From assembly GCA_947625655.1 (NCBI GenBank), contig CANQPD010000010.1, positions 1 through 64,000 on the forward strand: a stretch of 64,000 bases of DNA, written 5' to 3'. Source of the DNA: an uncultured Dysosmobacter sp. Its GTDB lineage: Bacteria; Bacillota; Clostridia; Oscillospirales; Oscillospiraceae. Position 1 is the stretch's first letter, and each line of letters begins with the position of its first letter. Both the position numbers and the translations under genes were made by a program. The notes below the pieces were generated by a model. The model did not search any database, had not been told where the DNA came from, and saw only the letters and a program-made list of their open reading frames with translations. Positions 47,969 to 56,050 of this stretch are shown piece by piece.

Positions 47969-48664
47969 ATGAACGCGCAGGAGATCATCGATTATATCGC
48001 GAATTCCGAGAAAAAGACCCCGGTGAAGCTGTATGTCAACACCACCGGCCCCGTGGACTTTGGCGCCGCCAAGGTCTTCGGCGGCGGGAACAGCTTTACG
48101 GTGTTCGGCGACTGGAACGAGCTGGCCCCCATCCTGGAGGCCAACGCCGGTAAGATCGCCGACTATGTGGTGGAGAACGACCGCCGCAACTCCGGCGTGC
48201 CCCTGCTGGACCTGAAGGGCGTCAAGGCCCGCATCGAGCCCGGCGCCATCATCCGGGAGAAGGTGGAGATCGGCGAGGGCGCCGTCATCATGATGGGGGC
48301 GGTCATCAACATCGGCGCCGTCATCGGCAAGGGCACCATGATCGACATGGGCACCGTCCTGGGCGGCCGGGCCACCGTGGGCGACCACTGCCACATCGGC
48401 GCCGGCGCGGTGCTGGCGGGCGTTGTGGAGCCCGCCTCCGCCACCCCCGTCATCGTGGAGGACGGCGTTCTGATCGGCGCCAACGCCGTGGTCATCGAGG
48501 GCGTCCACATCGGCAAAAACGCCGTGGTGGCCGCCGGCGCGGTGGTCATTGAGGATGTGCCGGAGAACGCCGTGGTAGCCGGCAGCCCCGCCCGTGTCAT
48601 CAAGATGAAGGACGCGAAGACGGAGAGCAAAACGGCCCTGGTGGACGCGCTGCGGAAGCTGTGA
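47969..48664 (+). CDS. dapH: 2,3,4,5-tetrahydropyridine-2,6-dicarboxylate N-acetyltransferase
   Basis: 231 aa. N-terminal DapH domain ('[21 protein letters not shown]') and a left-handed beta-helix of hexapeptide repeats ('[19 protein letters not shown]', '[19 protein letters not shown]'). It acetylates tetrahydrodipicolinate, which defines the acetylase branch. ATG at 47969 after GGAG. A remnant of a second copy of its 3' end lies about 110 bases downstream. Confidence 0.95.
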   Translation: MNAQEIIDYIANSEKKTPVKLYVNTTGPVDFGAAKVFGGGNSFTVFGDWNELAPILEANAGKIADYVVENDRRNSGVPLLDLKGVKARIEPGAIIREKVEIGEGAVIMMGAVINIGAVIGKGTMIDMGTVLGGRATVGDHCHIGAGAVLAGVVEPASATPVIVEDGVLIGANAVVIEGVHIGKNAVVAAGAVVIEDVPENAVVAGSPARVIKMKDAKTESKTALVDALRKL

Positions 48665-48776
48665 GCGATTTTATGAAGAGACCTCCTGCGAGCAAGCGGG
48701 GGAAAGTGTGAAAGGGGGGCGCCGAGCCCCCTCTTTCACGTTCAATCAGCCCGCCGCAGCGACCGCTTTTGTCCGC

Positions 48777-48812
48777 AAGACAGCGCTGGTGGACGCGCTG
48801 CGGAAATTATAA
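48777..48812 (+). pseudogene. Remnant of a second dapH 3' end
   Basis: Codes for [11 protein letters not shown]-stop, identical to the last 11 residues of DapH (48629-48664), but with seven nucleotide differences that are all synonymous. No start or upstream domain remains. It is followed by a terminator (48821-48848). It therefore looks like the leftover of a diverged, once-coding duplicate. Confidence 0.65.
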
Positions 48813-48820
48813 CGGGATAA

Positions 48821-48848
48821 AAACGCCTTGCCTGATGGCAGGGCGTTT
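48821..48848 (+). terminator. Terminator after the dapH remnant
   Basis: AAACGCCTTGCC / GGCAGGGCGTTT, loop TGAT, one G-U pair. Confidence 0.75.
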
Positions 48849-49015
48849 CCACTGTTCCGCGGGGTCGGCGGGAAAATGGCGGGGTTCGGCGCTTTTTGGC
48901 AACCTGCCAAAAAAGAGAGTCAAAGTTTGGCAGGGGTGTGCCTTGATTTTAGTTGTGGGACGCAACGAATTGTGGTATTGTAATACCAATCAAATACAAA
49001 TATGGGGGTATGAAC

Positions 49016-49966
49016 ATGCTGCTGCTGGATTTCATCAACGTTGGCAATGGAGATTCTGCCCTGATCCGGGAAGTGGAGAACGGTGTGCAGACGTTTGCCA
49101 TGCTGGTGGACTGCGGGCATGACAATCTGATCCGGGACGACCACTCTGCCGAGCTGGACCCCCGGTCCCAGCGCATCTACGCCGGGGATTTTTTGAAAAA
49201 GCAGGGCGTCACCCATCTGGACATGCTGCTGCTGACCCATTTTCACCGGGATCATATCGGCGGATTGGGCCGGGTGCTGGACGCGGTGACAGTGGACAAG
49301 CTGGTGTGTACCTATATTCCACCAGCGGACAGCGGCGGCCTGGAGCCGGACGGCGACAACGGCCTGCCCAGGGCGGCCCGGAACGTGCTGCGGTGCGTGG
49401 ATATGTACGCCCGCATGCTGCGGGAGCACCCGGGGCGCGTCCGGGAATTCGTGGAGTTGCCCGGAGACCGGCAGGAATTTTACCAGCTGACGCCGGAGCT
49501 TTCCATGGACGTGATCTGCGGGGAGCCGGTGCTGTATCCCCGGCAGAAGGCAGTCTACGACGCGGCCTTCCGAGGCGAGCGGAACCGCTATGAGCTGATG
49601 CAGTGGGGCAAGTGCATGAACGTCTCCAGCCTGCGCCAGCGCCTGCACTACCACGGCAAGGAGATCGTCCTGGGCGGCGACGCCTACGCCGTGGTGTGGA
49701 ACAACGACATGCTGACCCCCTGCGACATTTTGAAGGTGCCCCACCACGCGTCGCTGTCCTCCACCACCCGGAAGCTGCTGGAGGGCCTGCGGCCCAAGAC
49801 GGCAGTGGTCAGCGTGGCGGCCCGGCGGCCCGACGAGCGGCCCCACCCCTACATCATCTCCCTGATCCGGGAGTACACCGAGGACCTCCACTTTACAGAC
49901 GCAGTGGACATCCCCGGTTTGGTAGAGCCGGTGTTCCACGAGTCGGTGCATCTTGAAGTTGAATGA
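49016..49966 (+). CDS. Metallo-beta-lactamase fold hydrolase (ComEC-C like)
   Basis: 316 aa, soluble. The metal motif 'LLLTHFHRDHIGGLGRVLD' is intact, with 'DCGHDNLIRDD' and later 'VPHHASLSSTTRKLLEGLRPKTAVVSV' as in the ComEC C-terminal nuclease-like domain. It may be a nuclease or phosphodiesterase; the substrate is unknown. ATG at 49016 is preferred over 49010 because GGGGG is seven bases upstream. Single gene ending in a bidirectional terminator. Confidence 0.85.
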   Translation: MLLLDFINVGNGDSALIREVENGVQTFAMLVDCGHDNLIRDDHSAELDPRSQRIYAGDFLKKQGVTHLDMLLLTHFHRDHIGGLGRVLDAVTVDKLVCTYIPPADSGGLEPDGDNGLPRAARNVLRCVDMYARMLREHPGRVREFVELPGDRQEFYQLTPELSMDVICGEPVLYPRQKAVYDAAFRGERNRYELMQWGKCMNVSSLRQRLHYHGKEIVLGGDAYAVVWNNDMLTPCDILKVPHHASLSSTTRKLLEGLRPKTAVVSVAARRPDERPHPYIISLIREYTEDLHFTDAVDIPGLVEPVFHESVHLEVE

Positions 49967-49968
49967 GC

Positions 49969-50004
49969 AAAAAATTGCCCGGCCAGATGGCCGGGCAATT
50001 TTTT
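49969..50004. terminator. Bidirectional terminator, MBL gene / iolG
   Basis: A 16-bp perfect stem ending in A- and T-runs on both sides, loop AGAT. Marks the 3' end of the iol operon. Confidence 0.92.
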
Positions 50005-50012
50005 GTAGGATC

Positions 50013-51050
50013 TTACTTGTACATCTCGGGCTTTTCCATGGTCTCCACTTTCAGGAACTGGGAGGTGCCGCGGGAGGCGTTCAGGGCGTCGCCGGCGACG
50101 CAGGCCACATAGCCGTCCCAGGCGGAGGGGCCGGTGAGCTTGCCGGCGTGGACGGACTCCACCCACTTGCAGAACTCGATGTCGTAGGCCTCGATGAAGC
50201 GCTCCTTCCAGTCGGTCATGATGGGCATGGACTCGGCGGGGTTCAGGCTGTCCCAGCCCTGGGGACGGGAGCGGCGGACCACGGCGTAGGGATCGGGCAG
50301 CTTGACGGTGCCGTTCTCGCAGACCACCTCGCACTGGATGTCATAGCCGTAGCCATCGGCCACCTGGACCTCCACGTCGATGAAGCAGCCCTTCTTGGTG
50401 CGCATCAGCATGACCTGGGGGTTGTCATAGCCCTTGTTGGAATTGGCGGACTGGCGGACCTTGACGCACTGCACGTCCTCGTACTCGTCGTCCAGCAGCC
50501 AGCGGCAGATGTCCAGCTCGTGGATGGCCACGTTGGTCACGCCGTTCTCGGTCTTGAAGCCCGGGCCCTGGGAGACGTTGCGGTGGCAGGCCTTGATGAC
50601 CAGGGGTGCGCCGATCTCGCCGGAGTCGATGATGCGCTTCATCTCGGCATAGCCGCGGTCATAGTGGCGCATGAAGCCCACCTGCACCAGACGCTTGCCG
50701 ATCTCCACCTCGCGGTTGATGATCTCCTCGCAGTCCTTGGCGTTCTGGCTCAGGGGCTTCTCGCAGAAGCACCACTTCTCCTCGGCCAGGGTCTTCATGA
50801 CGTAGTCATGATGGGTGGGATCGATGGAGGTGATGACCACGGCCTCGACCTCGGGGTCCTTGATCATGCCGTCGCAGTCGTTGCCGTAGGACTTGATGCC
50901 GTACTTGGCGGCGGTGTCGTCAGCGGCGGCGGCCACATAGTCGGAGACGGCCACGACGGTAGCGCCGGGGACAGTCTCAATGATGCGGCGGCAGTGATCC
51001 TTGCCGATAGCGCCGCAGCCGATGATACCAATTTTCAGAACCTGATCCAT
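50013..51050 (-). CDS. iolG: Inositol 2-dehydrogenase (Gfo/Idh/MocA family)
   Basis: 345 aa. Rossmann 'KIGIIGCGAIGKDHCRR', the catalytic Lys in 'CEKPLSQ', and 'VAIHELDICRWLLDDEYEDV' are typical. Within an iol operon it should oxidise myo-inositol to scyllo-inosose with NAD+. It is the last gene of the operon, after the small zinc-ribbon gene. A short AT-rich tandem repeat (TTAGGAAT-like, about 51075-51100) lies between. Confidence 0.9.
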   Translation of the reverse strand: MDQVLKIGIIGCGAIGKDHCRRIIETVPGATVVAVSDYVAAAADDTAAKYGIKSYGNDCDGMIKDPEVEAVVITSIDPTHHDYVMKTLAEEKWCFCEKPLSQNAKDCEEIINREVEIGKRLVQVGFMRHYDRGYAEMKRIIDSGEIGAPLVIKACHRNVSQGPGFKTENGVTNVAIHELDICRWLLDDEYEDVQCVKVRQSANSNKGYDNPQVMLMRTKKGCFIDVEVQVADGYGYDIQCEVVCENGTVKLPDPYAVVRRSRPQGWDSLNPAESMPIMTDWKERFIEAYDIEFCKWVESVHAGKLTGPSAWDGYVACVAGDALNASRGTSQFLKVETMEKPEMYK

Positions 51051-51102
51051 GTTGATTACCTTCCTTTACTTTTATTAATTAGGAATTAGGATTTAGGAAT
51101 TT

Positions 51103-51312
51103 TTAATAAGTGAGAATGATCTTTCTGCACCTGGGGCAGCGGGAGGCGGGGATGTAGGGAGATTGCATGAGATTGTCCGCATCGCAGAGCCCCTCCGCAC
51201 TTTTCACCCACTGCGGAGGGCAGCATTTTGCGGCCTGATCCAGCCAATAAATACCATGGGAGCTTTGCAGCGCGCCGTTTTCCATCTCAGCGCCGCAGTA
51301 CGGGCAATCCAT
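51103..51312 (-). CDS. Small zinc-ribbon protein (DUF6487/PF20097-like)
   Basis: 69 aa. Begins 'MDCPYCGAEMENGALQSSHG' and ends 'RCPRCRKIILTY', two CPxC pairs likely to bind zinc, as in the PF20097 family. GGAGGTG lies seven bases before the ATG at 51312. It sits inside the iol operon between iolD and iolG; any link to inositol use is unproven. Confidence 0.82.
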   Translation of the reverse strand: MDCPYCGAEMENGALQSSHGIYWLDQAAKCCPPQWVKSAEGLCDADNLMQSPYIPASRCPRCRKIILTY

Positions 51313-51334
51313 AACCGCACCTCCTCGCACCGGC

Positions 51335-51356
51335 GGGGCGATGTAGGCATCGCCCC
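51335..51356. repeat. Dispersed palindrome, copy 2
   Basis: GGGGCGATG, loop TAGG, CATCGCCCC, then CTAC. Compared with the copy at 29593, one stem pair is changed on both sides (C-G to G-C). Confidence 0.7.
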
Positions 51357-51373
51357 CTACGGGTGTCCCTCCC

Positions 51374-51583
51374 AGGCCCAGGCCGTGCCTGGGCCTAAGG
51401 AAAGGGGCTAGGGGAAACCAAGGGTTTCCCCAGTTCTTTCGCCAGCGGCGAAAGAAGGAATTTCAATCATTTTCGGCAGGACATGCGCCTGCCGAAAATT
51501 CCACGACCCAGCCGCCTTGGGCGGCGTCCCCCAGTGACCGATGTCACTGGGGAGGGGGGATCTAAAGGGGGGACGAAGTCCCC
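51374..51583. repeat. Six-hairpin structured element, copy A
   Basis: In + order: H0 51374-51396; linker AGGAAAGGGGCT; H1 GGGGAAACC/GGTTTCCCC (51411-51431); H2 TTCTTTCGCC/GGCGAAAGAA (51434-51456); H3 ATTTTCGGCAGG and complement (51469-51499); linker ATTCC-AC-GACCCA; H4 GCCGCC/GGCGGC (51511-51525); H5 CCCCAGTGAC/GTCACTGGGG (51529-51552, loop CGAT); and a last hairpin GGGGAC/GTCCCC at 51569-51583. It lies just after the iolD stop. Copy B is at 54427-54633. Confidence 0.85.
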
Positions 51584-51586
51584 TCT

Positions 51587-53515
51587 TTAATATTTCCGCG
51601 CGTCCTTCTCGTGGGCCAGATGGTCCTTATAGGCCTCGATGTTCTCCTTGCGCTCGGAGACCTCGGTGTCGCCCACGCGCCACCAGGAGCCGTAGCCGTC
51701 GGTCATGGTCTTGGGCAGGACCTTGATGTCGAACAGGACGGGGCGGTCCTTGACCTTCTTGGCGTCCTCAAAGGCGGCCGCCAGCTCTTCCATGGTGCGG
51801 ATGGAGTAGCTCTTGCAGCCGTAGCCCTCCGCCACCTTGGCGTAGTCGATGTTCAGGAAGTCGCCGAACAGGCCGTCCTTATTGCGGTAGCGCAGCTCGG
51901 TGCACAGCGTCAGGTTGCCGTGGCCCACCTGCAGGTTGTTGATGCAGCCGAAGGAGGCGTTGTCGAACAGGCAGACGTTGATCTTCTTGTGCTCCATAAC
52001 GGCGGTTACCAGCTCGCCGTGGAGCATGTTGAAGCTGCCGTCGCCGCACATGGCGTAGACCTCCCGCTTGTCGCCGATGGCCAGCTTCACGCCCAGGGCG
52101 CCGGCGATCTCATAGCCCATGGTGGAGTAGCCGTACTCCATGTTGTAGCAGTCGATGCCAGTGGGGCGCCACATGCGCTGCATGTCGCCGGGCAGGGAGC
52201 CGGCGGCGCCGATGGCCACGTCGCCCTCGTTCATCATGGCGTTGATGGCGCCCAGAACGGTGGTCTGGCACAGGCCGGCGTCCAGGTCCTTGGCGAACCG
52301 CTTGGCGGAATCGGCGTTGGCGTCGTTGATGATGGGCTTCCAGGACTTCTTGTCCTCGAAGACGATGTGGTCCAGGCGCTCCAGTTCCTTGGCCCACTTC
52401 TCCCGGGCGGTCTCGACCTCACCCTTGTAGGGGGCCTTGTAGCCGTCCAGCTTGGCAAGCAGACGGGGCAGGGCGTCCTTGGCGTCGGCCACCACGGGGA
52501 TGGCCTCCATCTTCAGGGCCTGGAACTCGGAGACGTTGATGTTGACGAACTTGCAGGTATCCTTGAACAGCCACTTGGAGGAGGTGGTGAAGTCGGTGTA
52601 GCGGGTGCCGACGCCGATGACCAGATCCGCCTTCTTGGCGATGTCGTTGGCGGCGGAGCAGCCGGTGACGCCCAGGCCGCCCAGGTTCAGGGGATGGGTC
52701 CACTCGATGGCGCTCTTGCCCGCCTGGGTCTCGCCGAAGGGGATGCCGGTGGCCTCGGCAAAGGCGCGGAACTCGGCGTGGGCCTCGGAGTAGCGGACGC
52801 CGCCGCCGCAGACCAGCATGGGGCGCTTGGCCTTCTTGATGGCCTCCGCGGCGTCGTTCAGCGCGGCCTCGGTGGCGGGGCGGCGCTCCAGGCGCCACAC
52901 GCGCTTGGCGAAGAAGCTGACGGGGTAGTCATAGGCCTCGCCCTCCACGTCCTGGGGCATGGCGATGCAGACGGCGCCGGTGTTGGCGGGATCGGTCAGC
53001 ACCCGGAAGGCGGAAATCATAGCGCTCATCAGCTGCTCGGGGCGGACGATGCGGTCCCAGTAGCGGCAGACGGCCTTGAAGGCGTCGTTGGTGGAGATGG
53101 ACAGGTTGTTGGTCTGCTCCACCTGCTGCAGCACGGGGTCGGGCTGGCGGCAGGCGTACACGTCGCCGGGCAGCACCAGCAGGGGGATGTTATTGGCGGT
53201 GGCGGTGCCGCAGGCGGTGACCATGTTGGCCGCGCCGGGGCCCACGGAAGAGGTGGCGACGCAGATCTGCTTGCGCTTCATCTGCTTGGCGAAGGCCACG
53301 GCGGCCTGGGCCATGCCCTGCTCATTCTGGCCGTGCCAGACCTCCAGATGCTTGGCCTCCTGGGTCAGCGCCTGGCCAAAGCCCACCACGTTGCCGTGGC
53401 CGGGGATGATGAACACGCCGCGGACGAAGCGGTTCTGGACGCCGTCCACCTCGATGAACTGGTTCTCCAGGAACCGGACCAGGGCCTGGGCCATGGTCAA
53501 ACGAACGGTTTTCAT
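51587..53515 (-). CDS. iolD: 3D-(3,5/4)-trihydroxycyclohexane-1,2-dione acylhydrolase
   Basis: 642 aa, thiamine-diphosphate enzyme. 'FIIPGHGNVVGFGQAL', 'HGQNEQGMAQAAVAFAKQM', 'TSSVGPGAANMVTA' in the N-terminal domain (catalytic Glu) and the ThDP/Mg motif 'MCGDGSFNMLHGEL...NASFG' at the C-terminus. It opens the ring of the inositol-derived dione to 5-deoxyglucuronate. Fifteen bases downstream of iolB in the operon. Confidence 0.95.
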   Translation of the reverse strand: MKTVRLTMAQALVRFLENQFIEVDGVQNRFVRGVFIIPGHGNVVGFGQALTQEAKHLEVWHGQNEQGMAQAAVAFAKQMKRKQICVATSSVGPGAANMVTACGTATANNIPLLVLPGDVYACRQPDPVLQQVEQTNNLSISTNDAFKAVCRYWDRIVRPEQLMSAMISAFRVLTDPANTGAVCIAMPQDVEGEAYDYPVSFFAKRVWRLERRPATEAALNDAAEAIKKAKRPMLVCGGGVRYSEAHAEFRAFAEATGIPFGETQAGKSAIEWTHPLNLGGLGVTGCSAANDIAKKADLVIGVGTRYTDFTTSSKWLFKDTCKFVNINVSEFQALKMEAIPVVADAKDALPRLLAKLDGYKAPYKGEVETAREKWAKELERLDHIVFEDKKSWKPIINDANADSAKRFAKDLDAGLCQTTVLGAINAMMNEGDVAIGAAGSLPGDMQRMWRPTGIDCYNMEYGYSTMGYEIAGALGVKLAIGDKREVYAMCGDGSFNMLHGELVTAVMEHKKINVCLFDNASFGCINNLQVGHGNLTLCTELRYRNKDGLFGDFLNIDYAKVAEGYGCKSYSIRTMEELAAAFEDAKKVKDRPVLFDIKVLPKTMTDGYGSWWRVGDTEVSERKENIEAYKDHLAHEKDARKY

Positions 53516-53530
53516 GGGGATTACCTCCTA

Positions 53531-54334
53531 TTAGTGATTGGGATAGATGTGGTCGTTGGCGTCGGCCTTCCACAGCCAGGCGTGCTCCTCGTCGTCGATG
53601 CGGGTCTTGTCCCAGGGATCGCCGTCCAGGTGCCGGATGCCCCAGGCATAGCACATGGCGTAGCCGGGCGCGGCGGTCTGGGAGTGGAAGCCGTGGTTGA
53701 TGACGGCCAGGCCGTTGTGGCCGGTCTTGAAGATCTCACCGTTGGCAAAGCCCGCGCCGAAGCCGTCGGGATAGTCGAAGCGGTAGAAGTAGACCTCCGG
53801 CTGGGGATGGTGGTGGGGGGGATAGGAGGACCACTTGCCGGGATGGTTCAGCACCTCGCCCAGGACCATGTTGGAGAAGGGGGCGTTGTCCAGGTCGAAG
53901 AAGGTCTTGATCTCCCGCTCCATGCAGCCCATCAGCTCGCCCTGGCTGCCCTTGTACTCGGTCTGCACGGTGTCAGGGGTGTACATGACGGCCTCATAGG
54001 GCTTTTCGTTGATGGTCTTCTGGATATACAGCTCACTGTGGGCATGGGCGGTCAGGGTGATCCTGGTGCCCTTGCCGGCCAGCAGACAGTAGGCCTCGTG
54101 GTGGAAGCAGTCGGGGCGGTCGGCCTCGACCTTTTTGCCATCCCACTCATAGGTGACCTTGCCGGAGAACAGCAGCACCGCGATCTCCTTTTCGGCCTCC
54201 TCGAAGGTGAAGACGTCGCCGTCCTCCATCACCAGCAGGCCCACGTCCATCTGGGTGCCCATATCGTCCACAGCGGCGTCGATGTAGGCGTTGTAGCCCT
54301 GCTTCAGTTCGGCGTTCTTATTGAAATAGCTCAT
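53531..54334 (-). CDS. iolB: 5-deoxy-glucuronate isomerase
   Basis: 267 aa, bicupin. 'EIAVLLFSGKVTYEWDGKKV', 'RPDCFHHEAYCLL' and 'SSYPPHHHPQPEVYFYRFDYPDGFG' match IolB, which makes 2-deoxy-5-keto-gluconate. The start at 54334 follows AGGAGATG; upstream in-frame sequence belongs to a purine-rich spacer. Copy B of the structured element lies upstream, between it and iolE. Confidence 0.95.
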   Translation of the reverse strand: MSYFNKNAELKQGYNAYIDAAVDDMGTQMDVGLLVMEDGDVFTFEEAEKEIAVLLFSGKVTYEWDGKKVEADRPDCFHHEAYCLLAGKGTRITLTAHAHSELYIQKTINEKPYEAVMYTPDTVQTEYKGSQGELMGCMEREIKTFFDLDNAPFSNMVLGEVLNHPGKWSSYPPHHHPQPEVYFYRFDYPDGFGAGFANGEIFKTGHNGLAVINHGFHSQTAAPGYAMCYAWGIRHLDGDPWDKTRIDDEEHAWLWKADANDHIYPNH

Positions 54335-54426
54335 CGGAAACATCTCCTGATTTAAAATTAAAGAGTGAAGATTGGAGAGCGGAGAGTGAAGATAAAAGAT
54401 AAGGGATAAGAGATATCCCATATCCC

Positions 54427-54633
54427 GCGCCCGCAGGCGCAGAGGAAAGGGGCTGGGGGAAACCTGCGGTTTCCCCAGTTGATTTGCCATCGGCAAATCA
54501 AGGAAATGAAATTATTTTCGCCGGGGCGTGTACCTGGCGAAAATTCCTTGACCCAGCCGCCTTGGGCGGCGTTCACCAGTGACCGATGTCACTGGTGGTG
54601 GGGGATCCTCAAGGGGGAGCCTGCTCCCCCTTG
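54427..54633. repeat. Six-hairpin structured element, copy B
   Basis: In + order: H0 GCGCC/GGCGC (54427-54440); linker AGGAAAGGGGCT; H1 GGGGAAACC/GGTTTCCCC (54456-54476); H2 TTGATTTGCC/GGCAAATCAA (54479-54501); H3 ATTTTCGCCGGG/CCTGGCGAAAAT (54514-54544); linker ATTCC-TT-GACCCA; H4 identical (54556-54570); H5 CACCAGTGAC/GTCACTGGTG (54574-54597, loop CGAT); last hairpin 54610-54633. Stems differ from copy A by paired changes. Confidence 0.85.
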
Positions 54634-54642
54634 AAGCCTGCA

Positions 54643-55545
54643 TCAAAGCCCCGTGTGCTCCTTGATATACTTGCGGCCCTTCATGGCGTACTCCAGGGGG
54701 TTGGCCTTGGCGGGATCCTGCTCGGCCTCCACCAGCAGCCAGCCCTGGTAGCCGGCATCGGACAGGACCTTGAACACGGGATCGAAGTCCACGTCGCCAT
54801 CGCCGGGGACGGTGAAGGCGCCGTTGCGGACGGACTGCAGGAAGCTCCAGTTGTTCTTGCGGGCCTCTTCCACCACGGGCAGGCGCATGTCCTTCAGATG
54901 GACGTGGCCCACGCGGTCCACATACTTCTTCAGCATGGTCAGGGGGTCCTCGCCGGCGAAGGTGAAATGGCCGGTGTCGAAGCAAAGGAACACATAGCGG
55001 GGATCGGTATTGCTCATCATGCGGTCCGTCTCCTCGCTGGTCTGGACCACGGTGCCCATGTGATGGTGGAAGCACAGCTTGAAGCCGCGGTCGGCGGCGA
55101 TCTTGCCCAGGGTGTTCAGGCCGGCGCAGAAGCGGTCCCACTCCTCATCGTTCATGACGTGCTTGTGGCTGCCGGTGAGGACGGGGGTGTCCATCTGGCC
55201 CTGGATGGACCAGCTCTGCTCGCTGACGTTGATGCGGTTGGCGCCCACGGCGGCCAGGAAGTCCAGGTTGGCGGTGAAGTCGGCGATCTCCTCCTCCATG
55301 GGACGGGTCAGGATGAAGGAAGAATACCAGCGGCTGGCGATCCGCATGCCCCGCAGGTCCAGAGCCTTTTTCAGCTCGGCGGGATCCGTGGGATACTTGT
55401 TGCCGATCTCGCAGCCGGTGAAGCCGGCCAGCGCCATCTCGCTGACGATCTGCTGGAAGGTGTTCTCGCCGCCCAGTTCTGGCATATCGTCATTGCACCA
55501 GCCGATGGGAGCAATGCCCAGGGATACATTTTTGGGATCAAACAT
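54643..55545 (-). CDS. iolE: Myo-inosose-2 dehydratase
   Basis: 300 aa, xylose-isomerase-like TIM barrel. 'GIAPIGWCNDDMPELGGENTFQQI', 'LCFHHHMGTVVQTSEE', 'LCFDTGHFTFAGEDP' and 'HVHLKDMR' match IolE. It dehydrates scyllo-inosose to the diketone used by IolD. First gene of the operon (iolE-iolB-iolD-zinc ribbon-iolG), divergent from the ABC transporter. Start after AAGGAGGAC. Confidence 0.93.
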   Translation of the reverse strand: MFDPKNVSLGIAPIGWCNDDMPELGGENTFQQIVSEMALAGFTGCEIGNKYPTDPAELKKALDLRGMRIASRWYSSFILTRPMEEEIADFTANLDFLAAVGANRINVSEQSWSIQGQMDTPVLTGSHKHVMNDEEWDRFCAGLNTLGKIAADRGFKLCFHHHMGTVVQTSEETDRMMSNTDPRYVFLCFDTGHFTFAGEDPLTMLKKYVDRVGHVHLKDMRLPVVEEARKNNWSFLQSVRNGAFTVPGDGDVDFDPVFKVLSDAGYQGWLLVEAEQDPAKANPLEYAMKGRKYIKEHTGL

Positions 55546-55660
55546 TGGAAATGTCCTCCTTAAAAAAGTTGACTTGTTGTGGGTGCCGCGGCCCGCGGCG
55601 GATTTCCGTGTGCGTTCACAGAGAGGCTCGCAGCAAAACGCGGGCGCAATCGTTTTCGCT

Positions 55661-55711
55661 CCTTATAAAAAGTACCATCGTTCCGGCCAAAAATCAACGG
55701 TTTTTATAAGG
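55661..55711 (-). promoter_or_regulatory. iol operon promoter within an 11-bp inverted repeat
   Basis: CCTTATAAAAA (55661-55671) and TTTTTATAAGG (55701-55711) are perfect complements 29 bases apart. On the minus strand TTGATT (55692-55697), 17 bases, TACTTT (55669-55674) forms a promoter that overlaps the left arm. Confidence 0.6.
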
Positions 55712-55970
55712 GAATCTTCATTTTTTCCAATTTAGCCAAAGGGCTTTCCCTATTTTTTATATATGTGACAGAAAGTCCGCCGGGCCGCGCCGCGGACGAA
55801 AAAGGCCCGGCGCCGCGGAAACGGAGGGCGGCCTTTTCAGATGGAGGGCGTTTTTGCCCGGATGCGCGCCCCAGCGGGAAAGACCGCCGCGCGGCACAGA
55901 CAAAAATATATATTATGCACAAAAAAACTGAAGATAATTCTTGGAAATCATACAGAATTTTTCAAACTTA

Positions 55971-56000
55971 TTGACGGGGACTTCCTCTTTGTGCTAGGAT
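55971..56000 (+). promoter_or_regulatory. Promoter of the sugar ABC operon
   Basis: TTGACG (55971-55976), 18 bases, TAGGAT (55995-56000). Confidence 0.6.
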
Positions 56001-56050
56001 AAAGTCGCATTCGCCGGGGAATGACTAATCGATTTCTTTCAGGAACTTTG

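Larger units (their letters stand above)
48665..49015. other. Gene-free spacer after dapH
   Basis: Contains a GTGAAAG...CTTTCAC hairpin (about 48706-48739), the dapH-end remnant at 48777-48812 with a terminator at 48821-48848, a CTTTTTGGCA/TGCCAAAAAAG hairpin near 48891-48914, and a small inverted repeat GGTATT-GT-AATACC (48974-48987) just before the next gene. No complete gene seen. Confidence 0.7.

Noticed and set aside
48777-48812. A real short gene after dapH
   Set aside because: No start codon with ribosome site; only the last eleven codons of a dapH-like end remain.
55704-55922. 72-codon minus-strand ORF in the iol control region
   Set aside because: No ribosome site, low-complexity basic content, and it crosses the promoter and inverted repeat.
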